Below are positions 23,101 to 35,000 of a stretch of DNA of 64,000 nucleotides, one piece after another (position 1 is the first letter of the stretch; every line of letters begins with the position of its first letter). Under the pieces are notes generated by a model. The model did not search any database and was not told the origin of the DNA. It saw nothing but the letters and a program-made list of their open reading frames with translations. Both the position numbers and the translations under genes were made by a program. Origin of the DNA: Telmatactis stephensoni (taxonomy: Eukaryota > Cnidaria > Anthozoa > Actiniaria > Isophelliidae); NCBI GenBank assembly GCA_029948255.1, contig JALIZF010001728.1:248001-312000 (forward strand). Direction: 5' to 3'.

Positions 23101-26100
23101 ATTAATCATGATGCTAATATCTTTGTCAAGACCAAGGTCGCCTCCATATTTCATTGGTTGATCTCTTAACGACATGGACCTGTACCCAAAGACATTGCAA
23201 GCTTTGATAAGTGAAACCCAGCCTTTAGTACTTTATAAAACCATCGACTAATCATGATGTATCCGTTTGACAGCCTTTTTTCATTTATTTCCATGGCTCC
23301 CTTGTGTAATGCAAAATGAAATATCTAGCTCCGTTGCACGGTTTCTGCGTTAGACTTTGAGTAACTGAGTACATTTTGAGTGTGTTCCCACTAGGACGTA
23401 AGTTAGTTTAACGTAGAAACGCCGGAATTACAGTGTTAACACCACAAGTAAAAATTCTACTGTTTACACGATAAAAAAGGCCAAAAACATATGCTAAAAC
23501 ACAGGAAATTCACACCAAAGTGACCTGGAAAGATGGCTAATTAAAGGGGCGCACCATTAGATAAGCTGGAATTTAAGTTGCACGATGTATATATTTTTTT
23601 GGCTCAAGCCCTAGCATGATATTTGTTCTTGCATCATGGCCTTGTACGATATTTCTTTAACTCAACTAGTTGTGTGTAACTTGAATGGTAATTTATTAGG
23701 CTAGTTAAATTTATAGCTTCTCGTAGTTGAAAATTAATTGTTCATATTTATTTAGGGGTCGTGGTGTTTAGTTTATGGAAAATGGCTGTTCAAAAAATGT
23801 ACCCTCCTCAAGCTACAGTAATACGAGCAACAAAATCACTCAACTTGTCTCGCAACATTGCTGTGAGACGAGTTGAAAAGCAGTGCTGCGCGTTTTTTCA
23901 CTCAATTCAAACTTGTCTCTCGACAAAATTATTTGTTGCAAGTTGAGAAATTTTAAAATGATGCACGTATTACCACATCGACTGAACTCGTTTTGCAGCA
24001 AATGATTTTCTCAGCCAATGAGAATACAGGATTCTCTCAGCAAACAATTTTGTTGCGATACAAATTTGTATTTGCGTGGAAAAACGCGCAGCACTGCTTT
24101 TCAACTCGTCTCGCAGCAATGTTGCAAGACAAGTTGAGTGATTTTATTGCTTGTATTACCGCACCTTCAAATATGAAATGCCAAAAATCGTACCCCCTAA
24201 AGTTTTTATTGACAAAAATTGTACCCCCTCCCCTCCTTCTACTAAACTTGGTCACCTTCACTCTAGTCTTTAAGATACAACAGAAATTTCTTCTTACTTG
24301 TGATTGAATAGTTTATCTCAAACAACAATATCAGGGATACAGTGGATAATTTGCAAATGCGAGCGCGAAGCGCGAGCCGCTAGCGCGAGCCGGTCCAGGT
24401 GCTTGTAGCGACTATTTTCGATTAGGCAATGCTCTTGCGGCACGAAATGGGCGTCACTCCACAAATGGAACTTTGCATTGCCAACTAGTTTGCAATAATT
24501 GCTTTTATAGCTTAGATTTCCAAAATAATAATTTAAGCTGTTGCGAGCGCGAAGCGCGAGCCACTCGTTCAAAATTTTGAAAATAAGAATTATCGATAGC
24601 TCTTCATGTCATTACCCTTGTCCTGTGCTTGCTCGACATTTCTTTTCTGATAGGAGAGGTTGCACGATATTTTTTTAGAGGTTTAAGTGCTTGCTGTCCT
24701 TGCTAGATATTTTTTTCAGGATTTACACAACCTCCCCATCAGTTATCTAATGGTCCGTACTTAAATTGTCCTCCCGACTGGAGCAACCAATTAGAGCACG
24801 CTGGTTGACAGATGTCTGTCAGATCAGTTATTTATATAATGCATGTTGTCATGGAACAGACTTCCCTAGAATCATACTTAAAAAAGAAATGTTGTAAATC
24901 TTAGATAGCCATTCTTCGTTTTGAGCTGAAAGTGACATTGCGTCTTATTTAGACTTGTCAAAACTTGCCTTTTCCTGGCCACCACAATGTGAAATGACCG
25001 TTGGTATTTAGATCTATTTATGATAATTAATGACATCAAACTGATCAAAGAGTTTTACAGTGGAAACAGTCGACAAATTATAGGCTAGTTTAATGCTGGT
25101 CTACAAAAACACCTAAAGAAATGCTAGGCCAGTAAAAAGCCAAGTGGAAACGCACTTTTTAAGGAGTGAAATCTACATTCTGTACAGTTTTGCCAACAGA
25201 TGTTCATCAGCTGGTGGCCCGCTAAAAATCCTTTACCTTAAGATATATAAACAGTTTGTCAGACAACGTACGCAAAGTGTATTATTCCATGTGACGTATA
25301 TACAAATCAACACCATGAAAGTTGTTTGGAGAATTCTTTGCATTCAGAATAGATGAAAGCTATAACGACCCACCACGACACTAGCGTAGTAAATTGCGCT
25401 ACTTATGTCCAAAAAATTGACTTCGTGAAAGTCGGCAGACCTAACGAGGCCGATCAAGGCCCTAGAAATAATGGATTTTTGTAACAGTTAGACACTCGAA
25501 TATTTATGTGGTTTACCGAGAATACCACTCAGCTCTCTTGGTCGGAACAAGGAAATTGATATTGCCAATTGATTTGAAAAATATTTCTATTTGTCATTCA
25601 ACTTCATGCACATTTGTAACTTTGGAAGTGCTGGATTTCAAATGGCCTTTATGATTATTGTCTATGACACAACCACTTTATTATAACTCCCAGATGATAT
25701 ACAGTCACTGAAATTACAAGGTTAAATGTCTTACCGAGTTCTGAAATTTCTTTGCCCGCACCGTCCACACGACCAGTTTTGTGTATTCTTACATGGTTGC
25801 CTGAAGTCTTTGAGTATAGTACGATTATCTTTTTGAACGAAGCACTTTTACTGTCCCCTTCCCTCTGATATTTTTTTACATGAGCTGCAGAATCCCATAA
25901 CGGTTCATTCTGTCAATAAGAACAAGCAAGTCAAGTGAGAGTTCAAGTGGAAGGAAGTATAAGTTGCTCCTAAAAAGTTCATGAAGGCACAGCACATGGC
26001 TTGGCAAGAAGTTGTTTAATGTCATTATTACATACCGGGTTGAACTTCTTCTTCGCTGGAGAGCTGCTCCTATATAAAGAATCAATGTCAATTTTAATCA

Positions 26101-26208
26101 AATCAAAATGTAACAAGAACAATGCCCAGAAAGTAGGTAATCTGAGATGCAAACTTACACAAAGACAGCAAAAGCCAGAAATATCAAGACCACGATGAAA
26201 CGACCCAT
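17179..26208 (-). CDS. FGF-like gene 1 (secreted fibroblast growth factor family)
   Basis: Assembled from minus-strand exons 26208-26159 (start, signal peptide MGRFIVVLIFLAFAVF), 26069-26036 (34 nt), 25909-25735 and 17472-17179 (stop). Junctions use GTAAGT, GTATGT and GTAAGA donors and AG acceptors; phases 2, 0 and 1 join in frame. Exon 3 ends with the FGF beta-trefoil start VLYSKTSGNHVRIHKTG. The last exon (97 aa) has the FGF core: a Cys-Ile-Tyr-Lys-Glu, then TWYIAINRRGK, a KPLQFLQR and a strongly basic end. The middle trefoil exon (expected about 105 nt, phase 1 in, phase 0 out) must lie between 17473 and 25734 but was not found with confidence. FGFs are secreted heparan-sulphate-binding ligands of FGF receptors. 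The lone Trp-Tyr and the different exon 3 set it apart from genes 2 and 3. A TATA box lies about 100 nt upstream. Confidence 0.85.
17568..18098. mobile_element. 531-bp pogo/Tc1-type MITE with TA target duplication
   Basis: The left end CAGCGGAACCTCTC at 17568 and the right end GAGAGGTTTCACTG at 18098 are inverted repeats with a mismatch, flanked by TA on both sides (17566-17567 and 18099-18100). The interior repeats phrases such as GTCCATA(A/T)(T/C)ATGGAAG and TATTATAGAGGTGTTCG in both orientations. CAGT(G)GAACCTCT ends with a TA duplication are typical of pogo/Tigger-type elements (family knowledge). No transposase frame remains. It lies about 100 bp outside the last exon of FGF-like gene 1, inside its large intron. 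Confidence 0.8.
18988..19113. mobile_element. Short MITE, AAGGTGGC termini
   Basis: AAGGTGGCCCCCTGCAGTTC at the left and the reverse complement of AAGGTGGCTCCCTACAGTTC at the right, with a 126-bp total span. It lies inside the FGF-like gene 1 intron. Confidence 0.7.
19425..19545 (-). repeat. Possible dispersed repeat fragment
   Basis: The minus strand reads TTTTCTCCGATTTCCCTCAG, preceded by CTCTCTCCCTTGCTTCGAGA. This resembles, from memory, a widespread cnidarian dispersed repeat that often contaminates gene models. The plus-strand open frame here (19420-19653) is therefore not called as a gene. Confidence 0.35.
19550..23817. other. Intronic sequence of FGF-like gene 1, no exon called
   Basis: The missing middle exon of FGF-like gene 1 could be here. 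Low-complexity tracts lie at 22560-22640 (CCCT, CATC and GTTC runs) and CA-rich sequence at about 22670. Short open frames at 20555-20791 (-) and 22097-22318 (+) match nothing I recognise. Confidence 0.4.
23818..24159. mobile_element. MITE with ~80-bp terminal inverted repeats
   Basis: The left arm begins GTAATACGAGCAACAAAATC and includes ACTCAACTTGTCT and AAAAGCAGTGCTGCGCGTTTTT. The right arm is its reverse complement ending in GTATTAC at 24159, with few mismatches over about 80 bp. Open frames on both strands (23761-24307) are by-products. Confidence 0.85.
24358..24562. repeat. Paired GCGAGCGCGAAGCGCGAGCC motif
   Basis: The same 20-bp palindrome-like motif occurs at about 24358 and 24543. 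A variant, GTGAGCGCGAAGCGCCAGC, occurs near 62846. The intervening 160 bp may be one repeat unit. Confidence 0.5.
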
Positions 26209-26306
26209 TTGGAAAAGATGTGATTATTCTATACTTGATTGCGAGTTGATTAAGTGGATGAGGACCTGTTGCTGCAGCTGGCTGTTTGTCTGTCCAAGTG
26301 GCACGT

Positions 26307-26317
26307 CCTTTTATATA
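26307..26317 (-). promoter_or_regulatory. TATA box of FGF-like gene 1
   Basis: TATATAAAAGG on the minus strand, about 100 nt upstream of the ATG at 26208 and followed by a leader without splice signals. The spacing fits a transcript start near 26280. Confidence 0.55.
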
Positions 26318-26824
26318 GTAGCTGAACAGTGTGGGAGGCAGGAGCTTGTTTTTAACGTCTACGTAACCCAAAGCGTAAACGATCACGCCGTCATACTGCA
26401 TGTTGAGAACTGGTTGTAGGTCGATACGTGTCGAATTACCGCGCTTCCTCTAAAGCGAAAGTCTATATGTCCATAATGCGGCAACACATGCACTAGATGG
26501 CGACAAACCACAACGACTTAGCGCCACCTTACAGAATCAGGCTTCACAAACACCATTAACAATTTGTTTTGCTAAGCACTTACAACAACAACAACAATAT
26601 GCCAAATTTCTAATAGTGTAGTGATTAGGAGAACGATTTTGCAGGGCTATTATTATTTCCTAAAATCTCCTTAGGAAATAACAGTTTGTGTTCTCCGACA
26701 TCCGTTGATGGCTTGTGTTAGATTTTACGTAACAGGATATAAGGGTACAGCTTCCTCTGACTGCTCGAAAATTGTCGAGAACAACATATATGATCTGTAG
26801 CTCAACCGCACCTACATAAACAAC

Positions 26825-27034
26825 TCATAATAGAAAATCACTTCGGTAAAACTTGGGGTTCATATGGGGTAGTCCTACAGAGGGATTTGGCGTGGCACTA
26901 GTGGGAGGCTGGGAAAATGCACCCTTGCCAACATCATCTCTTATGCTAGTACGAGATGAAGGGGACGACATCCTTTGATGTAACTTTATTTCATGATCAC
27001 TCCCAAACAAGGGTCTGCTCTCGTGTAAATCCAT
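26825..27034 (-). CDS. Small uncharacterised ORF
   Basis: A 69-codon frame beginning MDLHESRPLFG, rich in Ser, Pro and Arg, with an in-frame stop four codons upstream of the ATG. Composition looks more protein-like than its neighbours, but there is no recognised domain. It lies just upstream of the FGF-like gene 1 promoter on the same strand. It may be chance. Confidence 0.2.
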   Translation of the reverse strand: MDLHESRPLFGSDHEIKLHQRMSSPSSRTSIRDDVGKGAFSQPPTSATPNPSVGLPHMNPKFYRSDFLL

Positions 27035-27410
27035 GCTTTGTTAAATAGTCATCTCTACTGAGATCAGATGCAGGAAACGTTGTGCGCAAATCTTCCCAAA
27101 GATCACATCTCCGCAAAGATCAAATCCTTTACAACTACCTATTCTTGTCCATAATCGTATTTGGACCAGCGCCGACTTCTTGCGGCGTTTTGTTCTAACT
27201 ATATTTTTATTCAAAAGCAGCTTTCATTTGACAGAAAAAGTGATGCGCTACCGTCTATTCTCCCGCAGTGCTGCTCGGTTAGTCACAGGATGTGTGGGAT
27301 ATCTTTGACGGCCGATTGAATGAAGAAAACCAACCATAAAACGATTTAGCAAATGTTGGAAGGATAAAAGAATTGAAAGGTCAAAAAGCATGAGAATTTG
27401 GAAGTCACTG

Positions 27411-27693
27411 CTAATGCAAGTGTTTATCCGACCTTTTATGGCATTGGCTGCCGAATTCCAAACCCAGAAACTTCTTTATCATAAGGAATCTTTTATGAAG
27501 AGGAAAACCTCTCATCGCGGGCTTCTGAAGTACCCTTTCCTTTCTACATCGATAGAGGTAGCCCGCAGCGTAACCTGTCAGCAGCCTCACACATTTAGAG
27601 TACATCTCACTTATTAGACACTTGTGAGTGTCAATCACCCTTTCAACTACAATTTCCGGCGTTAAATCGTCGGAGACCTTGATCGTCTCCTTG
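27411..27693 (-). CDS. Possible terminal exon of an unidentified gene
   Basis: After a good acceptor (TTTTGTGCTCAG) the minus strand stays open for about 94 codons to a TAG. The peptide has an acidic start (KETIKVSDDLTPEIVVERV), then Cys- and Lys/Arg-rich sequence including LLTGYAAGYLYRCRKE. I do not recognise the family and found no upstream exon between 27.7 and 32 kb. The overlapping plus-strand frame at 27390-27617 looks less protein-like. Confidence 0.3.
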
Positions 27694-27949
27694 ACTGAGC
27701 ACAAAAGCCCTTTAAGACACAGGAATTTAAGCTAAGTTAAACTCAAGAAAAGTTTCCAATTTAAAATCTCATCGATAATGGGCAGAGTATTTAGAGATTT
27801 TTGGGAGGAAAGAAAAAGTATGTTCTATGCTCTATACCCTATATATCCATTCGGGGATCAGTCTAAATACGATTATCACAAGTTCTAAAGATAGCAAGAG
27901 ATCAAGAATCCACTTAAGATCTTGTTTTAATGCTTTTTTTCTCGGTAAA

Positions 27950-28045
27950 ATTGACAGTAAATGTAAATCCCTTTTGATTTTACACTGCGGTAAAAGTGAC
28001 AGTAAATGGAAATGTAAAAGTAAATCCCTTTTTGTTTATTGTTCA
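27950..28045. repeat. Two near-copies of a GGTAAAA(T/G)TGACAGTAAATG unit
   Basis: Two adjacent copies of a ~50-bp phrase (GGTAAAATTGACAGTAAATG and GGTAAAAGTGACAGTAAATG), each followed by GTAAATCCCTTTT. It is probably a local duplication. Confidence 0.5.
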
Positions 28046-28049
28046 TGCA

Positions 28050-29270
28050 ACACACATTCTTGTGATGAAACTCTTCAAAAACTGCTGTGGAATCTTAGTC
28101 TCAAGCCACTGATTTCGTTTAATTTCGCTCATGAGCTTCAATCCAAGTTATTTTTCCATTGATAATTACGTTTTAGTGAAAATGCACCGCACACTGAAAC
28201 ACCAAGAGGCCACACTATTCCTTTACTGAAGATATCGTAGTCACACATCAAGAAAACTGCGGGTTGACATCCCGGTGTTCAAATTCAGGCCAACAGTTAC
28301 ATTGACTCTCAGCACGAAGACTGGGATCAGTCTTTGTTTTTCAAAAGGGGAAAATATCTCTCAAAGCATATGATTTTTTTCGGTGCTATTGTTCTGACAA
28401 GACCACCCAAATTGAATACCAAATAACAAGTGCACAATTGAGGAAAATAGCGCCGTTGATATGCACGCTTGCTGTAACTGGTAACCAGGCTGATGATTTG
28501 CCGTTTTTTAATCGAATATCTTTTTAGTTAAAATAGGAGTGCTTAGTTGAAAGGGAAGTATGGAAACTCTCTTCCTGGCATAAAGTAGAGTAATTTGCAA
28601 TACCTATTCATGCCAAAAATAGAAAATAAAAACACTTTTAAGTCAGTATCTCGTACTGAACTGATCAAAATCAACAGTATTTCCTTCTCCCTGGCCAGAT
28701 GGCTACTCGCTAAAGGAATAAAGGGTTTTTGTCATTTTGGTTGAATTGATGAACATCATTTCTTTTCATCGTGCAAACCCTTTTAGTGGCTATGAAGTAC
28801 TTTTGTCACGGCCCGAATCTGAACCCCGGCCGGACTAGTTTTTGGATGAAGCCGTCTTTGACTGACCCAACATAGTAAACATTTTGGAAAACGTTTGCAA
28901 AACATTTCTTTTTGCTTTGGAATTTCAGTTTTGTGTAACCGGACATTGAAACTAAGATTTCTCCCGATATTTTCCGATACGAAACAGCGCGAATGAATAA
29001 ACTGTTTGGATAATGACATAGGACAAGAGAAGCATTATAAATTAAAAGTCTACACCAGACCGTGAGTCCTCGCTTTCATGATCTCAGTTGTGATCAGTTT
29101 ACATGTCTTCCAGCTCATCGCCATAAACGATCCAACTCAGTAAAACCCACAGAAATTCTTAAAAAAGTTGTCAAATTGTCAACAAGTGAGGTTGATCCCA
29201 GACGTTGTCGGTCTATTGCTGAACAATTTTTAGAATAACCGAACCGGCTTGTGTGGCCTTTTGACGTAAA
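28050..29270. other. No gene seen
   Basis: AT-rich sequence. A minus-strand frame at 28783-29019 has no recognisable features. Confidence 0.35.
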
Positions 29271-29279
29271 AAAATAAAA

Positions 29280-29446
29280 AATAAATAAAATAAAATAAAA
29301 TAAAATAAAATAAAATAAAATAAAATAAAATAAAATAAAATAAAATAAAATAAAATAAAATAAAATAAAATAAAATAAAATAAAATAAAATAAAATAAAA
29401 TAAAATAAAATAAAATAAAATAAAATAAAAATAAATAAATAAAATA
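29280..29446. repeat. (TAAAA)n microsatellite
   Basis: About 30 units of a five-base A-rich repeat, with slight irregularity at the end. The minus-strand Phe-Ile-Leu-Phe-Tyr repeat frame is an artefact. Confidence 0.97.
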
Positions 29447-30387
29447 AAATAAACAACCTGTGTATATTTTTGATCAACAAAAAAGTTCTTAAAAAAGGAA
29501 GATAATTATGCATAGATAAGCTTAACAAACAAGAAAATAAATAATAAATGTCAATGGTGAGTTAACAACGGTATGTAATTTGGTGGTAATGTTCTCCCAT
29601 TGTCTTTATTCGTTAGAGTAAAAAAGTAAAAATGTACTTATTAAACAAAATGGGATTCGTTTGTACATGAAGCTCACTGTATATTTTTGAAGCGAATGTG
29701 CTTGATTTCCTTGATGCTGCACACAAGCCGATACCACGTCATTCCAGTCCATCCTAAATCTTTCAGCAACGTAATTGTCAACCGATTGTTGTTTCCAAGA
29801 AGTTGGCGCAAATGTGCGGCGAGTCAAGTTATTTCATTTACAACGCTGAAAATGTCGCATTTTTTTAATTATGATCAAACAATACAATAGCGACAGCCTG
29901 AAGGAAGTTACAAGCCGACATATTTAAATTCAGTCGTTGTTTCCTTGAAACTTGAGCAAACAATATCACGTGGTTTCTTTATAATGAACATGTGATTGTG
30001 ATTTCAAGTGTCTTTTCATTGCACAACGGGAAAGTTTTGCCGTCAGAAATATATGGAGTGATCTGAAACTTTAAATACATTACCTTATAAAGATTTATTT
30101 TTCTCCACATCGAGGAAAAGTTTAAAGGACAAGTCATGCAGTAAACTGCGTCACCACAATGAGGTGGCGGCACAGGACTACAAAGTGATCTTGGATCTGC
30201 CGCAACACATGAAGCGCAATTTTGTATTTTCGCCTGGCTTAGGTAGGACACAAGACGACTTTGTGCGATGAGATGTTGAAATTATTGAGATCATAAATAT
30301 TATTAAAATTGGTATCAAGGAAAATGAAATAATTTTTCAACCAAAATGTTATTTTGACCAGTAGTTGTGGTGAAACTGAAGTATGTT

Positions 30388-30522
30388 AAGCCTAGTTTTC
30401 ACTAGCGACACGACGCAAGCACAAGCAGCAAAACGCTCCGTAATCATTGATAACATGCATAAGCACAAGGAAAAGGGACATTTTGATGCTTGTGCTTGCG
30501 TCGTAGTGAAAACCAGGCCTTA
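30388..30522. mobile_element. 135-bp hairpin MITE
   Basis: AAGCCTAGTTTTCACTAGCG and then ACACGACGCAAGCACAAGCA are mirrored by TGCTTGTGCTTGCGTCGTAG and TGAAAACCAGGCCTT. A related GACGCAA-rich element lies at about 61.94-62.09 kb. Confidence 0.75.
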
Positions 30523-30529
30523 GCTTTCA

Positions 30530-32012
30530 AAGTAAATCTCATATCTCAGCCCTCAAGCAGCGGATCTGCAGCACCAGTGGTAAGAGGACTCCATGAGACA
30601 CAGTAAGTTCCAGAAGCGTTTATTCCGCTATCCGTTGTTCTCTAGTCTCTCAGCTGGATAAGAGAAAGATTAATAACTGCAAATAGGAGGTAAGTAACAT
30701 CTTAATGACTTACAGGTTTTATTATGGCCCGCTAAACCACTCGTATGGACTACACACGTTGTTGAGCGTTTAACAATCTATTAGCAAGTCTAGATCTGAA
30801 CTGTTGCCAGGATTTTACTGTACTTTGCACTAGGCTGGGGACAATAGGCCTTATTACTACTGTGTTCAAACAATATATTACCCAAGATGACTAATCCGAA
30901 TGAAATGGGTAAATCGTAGGAGTAAAAATTGCCCAGTTACAACAGTGCAATACAATTTAACGCACTCTGCAATTTCATGACGTGCATTTCGTATCCATGT
31001 TAATATAATTTATTACAGTTGTAATTTTCTTTGTAAAAGATAACTTTTTTAACACTTTCTATATTAAAGGACACAAACAACATGCTAATGATTGATATAC
31101 ATGTTTCTCCCAAGACAAAAGAGACTTAAGTTCAACTAGTGTAACAAGATCGATCGTCGCCGCCATCATAAAGGGTTGTAACCCAAACAACATAAGTTCT
31201 ATTAGTACAATTCTATTTCCTTTGTTTTTGATTTTCTCTTTCGTTGCATGTTTGTATCTTGATTAAGCAACCGAGCACACGGTGGAACACTTTATAGTTG
31301 CACTGTTGCAAGGAATGGTTGCAATCACTTTGACTGGAATCGTTTGCGCGCTACGCAATGATACAGAAATGCCAAGGTTTGAATCCTCACTACTCGCGCG
31401 CAATGTCAAAAATAAGTCTTCAACCGTGTATCATGGCCGTCAAGGTTGACAAACGTAAACTAATCGTCAAATGCGTGGATCTTTGATCTAAAATAAGCAA
31501 GTCGATATATCAATAAGCATGCAGCACTCACTCATAAACAATTGATTCACAATCCCGATCGACAGCTAACCACTGCACTAGGGCATCGAGAAAAATAAAC
31601 AGCTCTTCGTCGATAAAATACCGACCTGAACACCCAAGTTTCTACCGACAAAGTTTTTACAAATTACCGAGTCTTGGCTGAGAAGCAGCCATGCACCAAA
31701 AGGCGTTTTGAATTTCAGGTTTCTTCTGAGGTAAAAGACAGGGGAGACCCATTAATATTGGGTGACCATTAATACTGGGTGGCAGTTTTAAAGGGGTATT
31801 TTTTTGCAAGAGATTAACTGCAATCTGTAGATGTCGAATCAAAATGAGGTGGCTGTATTAACGGACTGGCCGCAACGAGGGCGCTCACTACAGTGCGTGT
31901 GTGTTAGTGTGTATGACCAATCATATTGCGTAATTTTTCACATTCCTCTAACTTTACCACGCAAACTAACTAATGTTTATATGTACATTTTTGACTTTCA
32001 TGATTTAGGGGA
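30530..32012. other. No gene seen
   Basis: Intergenic, downstream of FGF-like gene 2. 31740-31860 has repeated short phrases (CATTAATA(T/C)TGGGTG twice), probably repeat-derived. Confidence 0.4.
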
Positions 32013-32018
32013 TTTATT
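32013..32018 (-). terminator. AATAAA overlapping the stop codon of FGF-like gene 2
   Basis: On the minus strand the stop TAA sits inside AATAAA. If used, the 3' UTR would be only a few tens of bases. It is equally likely to be coincidence in AT-rich sequence. Confidence 0.2.
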
Positions 32019-35000
32019 CTATCTTTCCCTTTCGTCGAAATTGCTTCTTACGCTTTTTCTTTGGTATTTTTAATCTTCGTTTAATCTTCCTCCGTCTCCT
32101 TTTCTCTTTCTTTCGATTCTTTCGATTCTTGCGTTTCTTGGGATGTTTTCTCTTTCTCGTTCTACCATTTTTTCGTTTAAAGTTATCAAGCTCAGAAAAC
32201 TTCCTATTGTTAATTTTCGCCTTAATTCCAACTTGTGAACGAAAGTTGCGCAAAAGTTGAGCAATGTGTTGACTCAGCCGGTCAACAAAAGACGTCTGAC
32301 CCACATCGTTAGCCTCGATGATAAAACGAGAGGGTCGTTGAATAAACTGTACAGATTTCTGTCCGCTCCTGCCCTTGTAGGAAGGCCTAGTGGTGCCTCT
32401 TTTGGACACTGTTATCATCCACTTGGGTTTGAAAGCCGAGTAGAACTCTGTGAAGGAATTGGGTGCGTACTTTTCGTAGAACACGCATTTAGACTTCGTC
32501 GCTTTCTAAAGAATTTCAATAATGTGTACATTAGCCATTGACTATGGATTTTCTAATCAGGGAAGGGAATTTGAATGCATAATAGGTAATGTTAATATTC
32601 TAGCTTTGTGCGTTTCACAAAATTCTGGAAGTTGATCGGCCTATCATCACGCTATAATAGCATTGGCTATAACACATAATTTTCATAATGTACTGACTAC
32701 TATCCTAGATCTTCCTTGCCCCCAAAGGAACACACGTTAAGAAAGCTTACTTATTTAAGAACAAAACAGAGGAAATCCTCATCGTTCAATAACGGATTGC
32801 AAATGACTAAACGAACATTTGAATTTCTTGTCTGCCAAAATGGCAGTTTAAGTTTAGAACTTGATATTTATTCAGTCTTCTTAATGATTATTTTTCAGTC
32901 ATAAAAGCACACTTAAACGTTTGCTTTTTATTTAGGATTGAAAGGAGCTTAAGAGAAAACCAAACCATTTTTTCGATAGAGCTAAAGAAGCTGTAATTGA
33001 TGCAGGGTTTTTTCGCCAGTTTTTTTCGAACCCAATCCATCTCAATTTCTTGTATTGGTTTGAAGTGTCATTCGAGCCCAGCGACTATTGCTCATTCCAA
33101 CCGTCTTAAACCCCGTGGTTATTAACTTTGTTTCACTAAACAAGAATATGTCGTAGGTATTAGAACCTCCATTCATAGTGACAAAACATTCCTCAACTAG
33201 TAAACATTATGATGGTCCCGGTAACAAGATCTTAGACATGTTGTTTCCCTTGCGCCTCCTAAATAAACAACCACTCGCTTATGCAAAATGAATGGGGCAA
33301 CATTTCCAAAGATTTCACCTAAATAAAGATTGACAAGCATCCCAACAAGTCAAAACCGCACTTTTACAAAGAATACCAAGGCGTGGGAAGTGTTTACTAT
33401 GTGTCGTTTTCTGTGGACTTTGACTCTAACCCTCAAATTCACCTTCAAGTCGAAACTGTCATACATGCACCCAGCATGGATCTTGAGATTTTAACTCAAG
33501 ATCTATTACTTCCCCTCTAATTGACTTTTGCTTTCAATTTTCTACTTAAGTCGAGAAGCCATTATCGGGAAGGTTTCGTCGTCTGTGTTGCAGTCTGATT
33601 CGTACGGTAAAGTACACAGCACTAATCAAACATTTAGCAGATACAATAATGAAAAAGACACATACAGCACTTTACCTTTCTTCCAATCAGACGACCATCC
33701 TTGTTCCTTATGCAGAGGTAATGTGATGATTCGTATCCCCGAATTTTTACACGGCCAAAGTTGTCTGACTCGATGATAAGCTTTGCTGTGATAAATTCGA
33801 GAAAAACTCATGAGCTTTGCTATAGTGGCATTAGCTTTGTTATGACTTGAAATAGCTTCATAAGTTTTATATTTCCATGGCAAGAAATACTTGAAGCAAA
33901 GTAACTGGAATCCTTAAATGATGTCCAGAGTCAGAGAAACAAACAAAACAGGGGGTTTTCAGCTCCAAAAAGGAACACTTTCTTTTTTAAATGAGATGTT
34001 TTGTCGGCACTGTGTCATCATAATGGCTAGTAGCATCAAAGAATTTCATGATTTTGTCATTTGATGGAGGTTTATTGTGAATAAATTAAACCCCTTCCGC
34101 CTAGTATGGTTGATCCAAAAAAAGATGTCAGATCCTTTGGACTGTTTTTCGCTCAAACTCTCAGTCGGATATATTTTAAAAGAAGTTCACTGACCATGAA
34201 CGACGTGGAATAACAGTGCCCATACAGTTTAGCAGTTCTTACTAACTCTTATTTTCAAAGCAGGGAATGTTAACTACATCATGCCAAAAGTAGAGGTTTG
34301 TATATGGCAATAGATGGCGAAACGGAGATTAAACACAACTGCCAAACATTGACTTGGTCAAATGAATTAGGTTTTTCTGGGTGATGATTCCATTAAAAGA
34401 CTAGCCTAAGCAAACACAAGTGTACATGCAGTAAACAAAGGCTGATATATTAGTTGCTCAATTTCGTTCGTATGGAAGATGATAGCGTTACTTTTCAAAA
34501 AGTTCACTTGGAACCTTATTCTTCTGGACCACACTTCATATACATTTATGAGACATGGAAATCTAGGCTGTAGCCGGGTAACAAATACTTTGAATATTTC
34601 CTAAAATGCTCGGTATTAAGCTGCTTTGTTGGGTTTATTGACAGAATCTGATTTTCATAAAGGGTTTAAGTTAATTTGGTTGTCATTGAAATACACTTTC
34701 CTGAATTTTTCAAAATATGCAATGTTTTTTACTATTATTCAAAGCTTTTCAAATCTTCCAAAGCCTTTAAACTGCAATATTTTCTTAATTCTTAGTTTTA
34801 ATAATAGTTTCACAATGTTCAAGGTCTGTTTCGATGAGACATAGACTGACTGAACCTTCCCAAAATAAAGTGGATATTGGTTAGATATTCAGCGACAACG
34901 CCTGATTTATCGATAAAACGAAAATACGGAGGCCATGTTCTTATCGTGTTGTAAGAGTCGACAGCGAAACGTTTACTCGAAAGATAAATCGAAAACAAAG

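Noticed and set aside
23761..24307. Overlapping plus and minus frames with Cys-Cys-Ala-Phe-Phe-His
   Set aside because: Both are the two arms of the same MITE inverted repeat.
25516..25588. Candidate middle exon of FGF-like gene 1 (FFKSIGNINFLVP... WYSR)
   Set aside because: The start phase fits, but the end phase does not match the last exon, there is no polypyrimidine tract and it is too short.
29115..29528. 137-codon minus frame with Phe-Ile-Leu-Phe-Tyr repeats, and the similar one at 39049-39333
   Set aside because: Artefacts of the TAAAA/AAAAT arrays.
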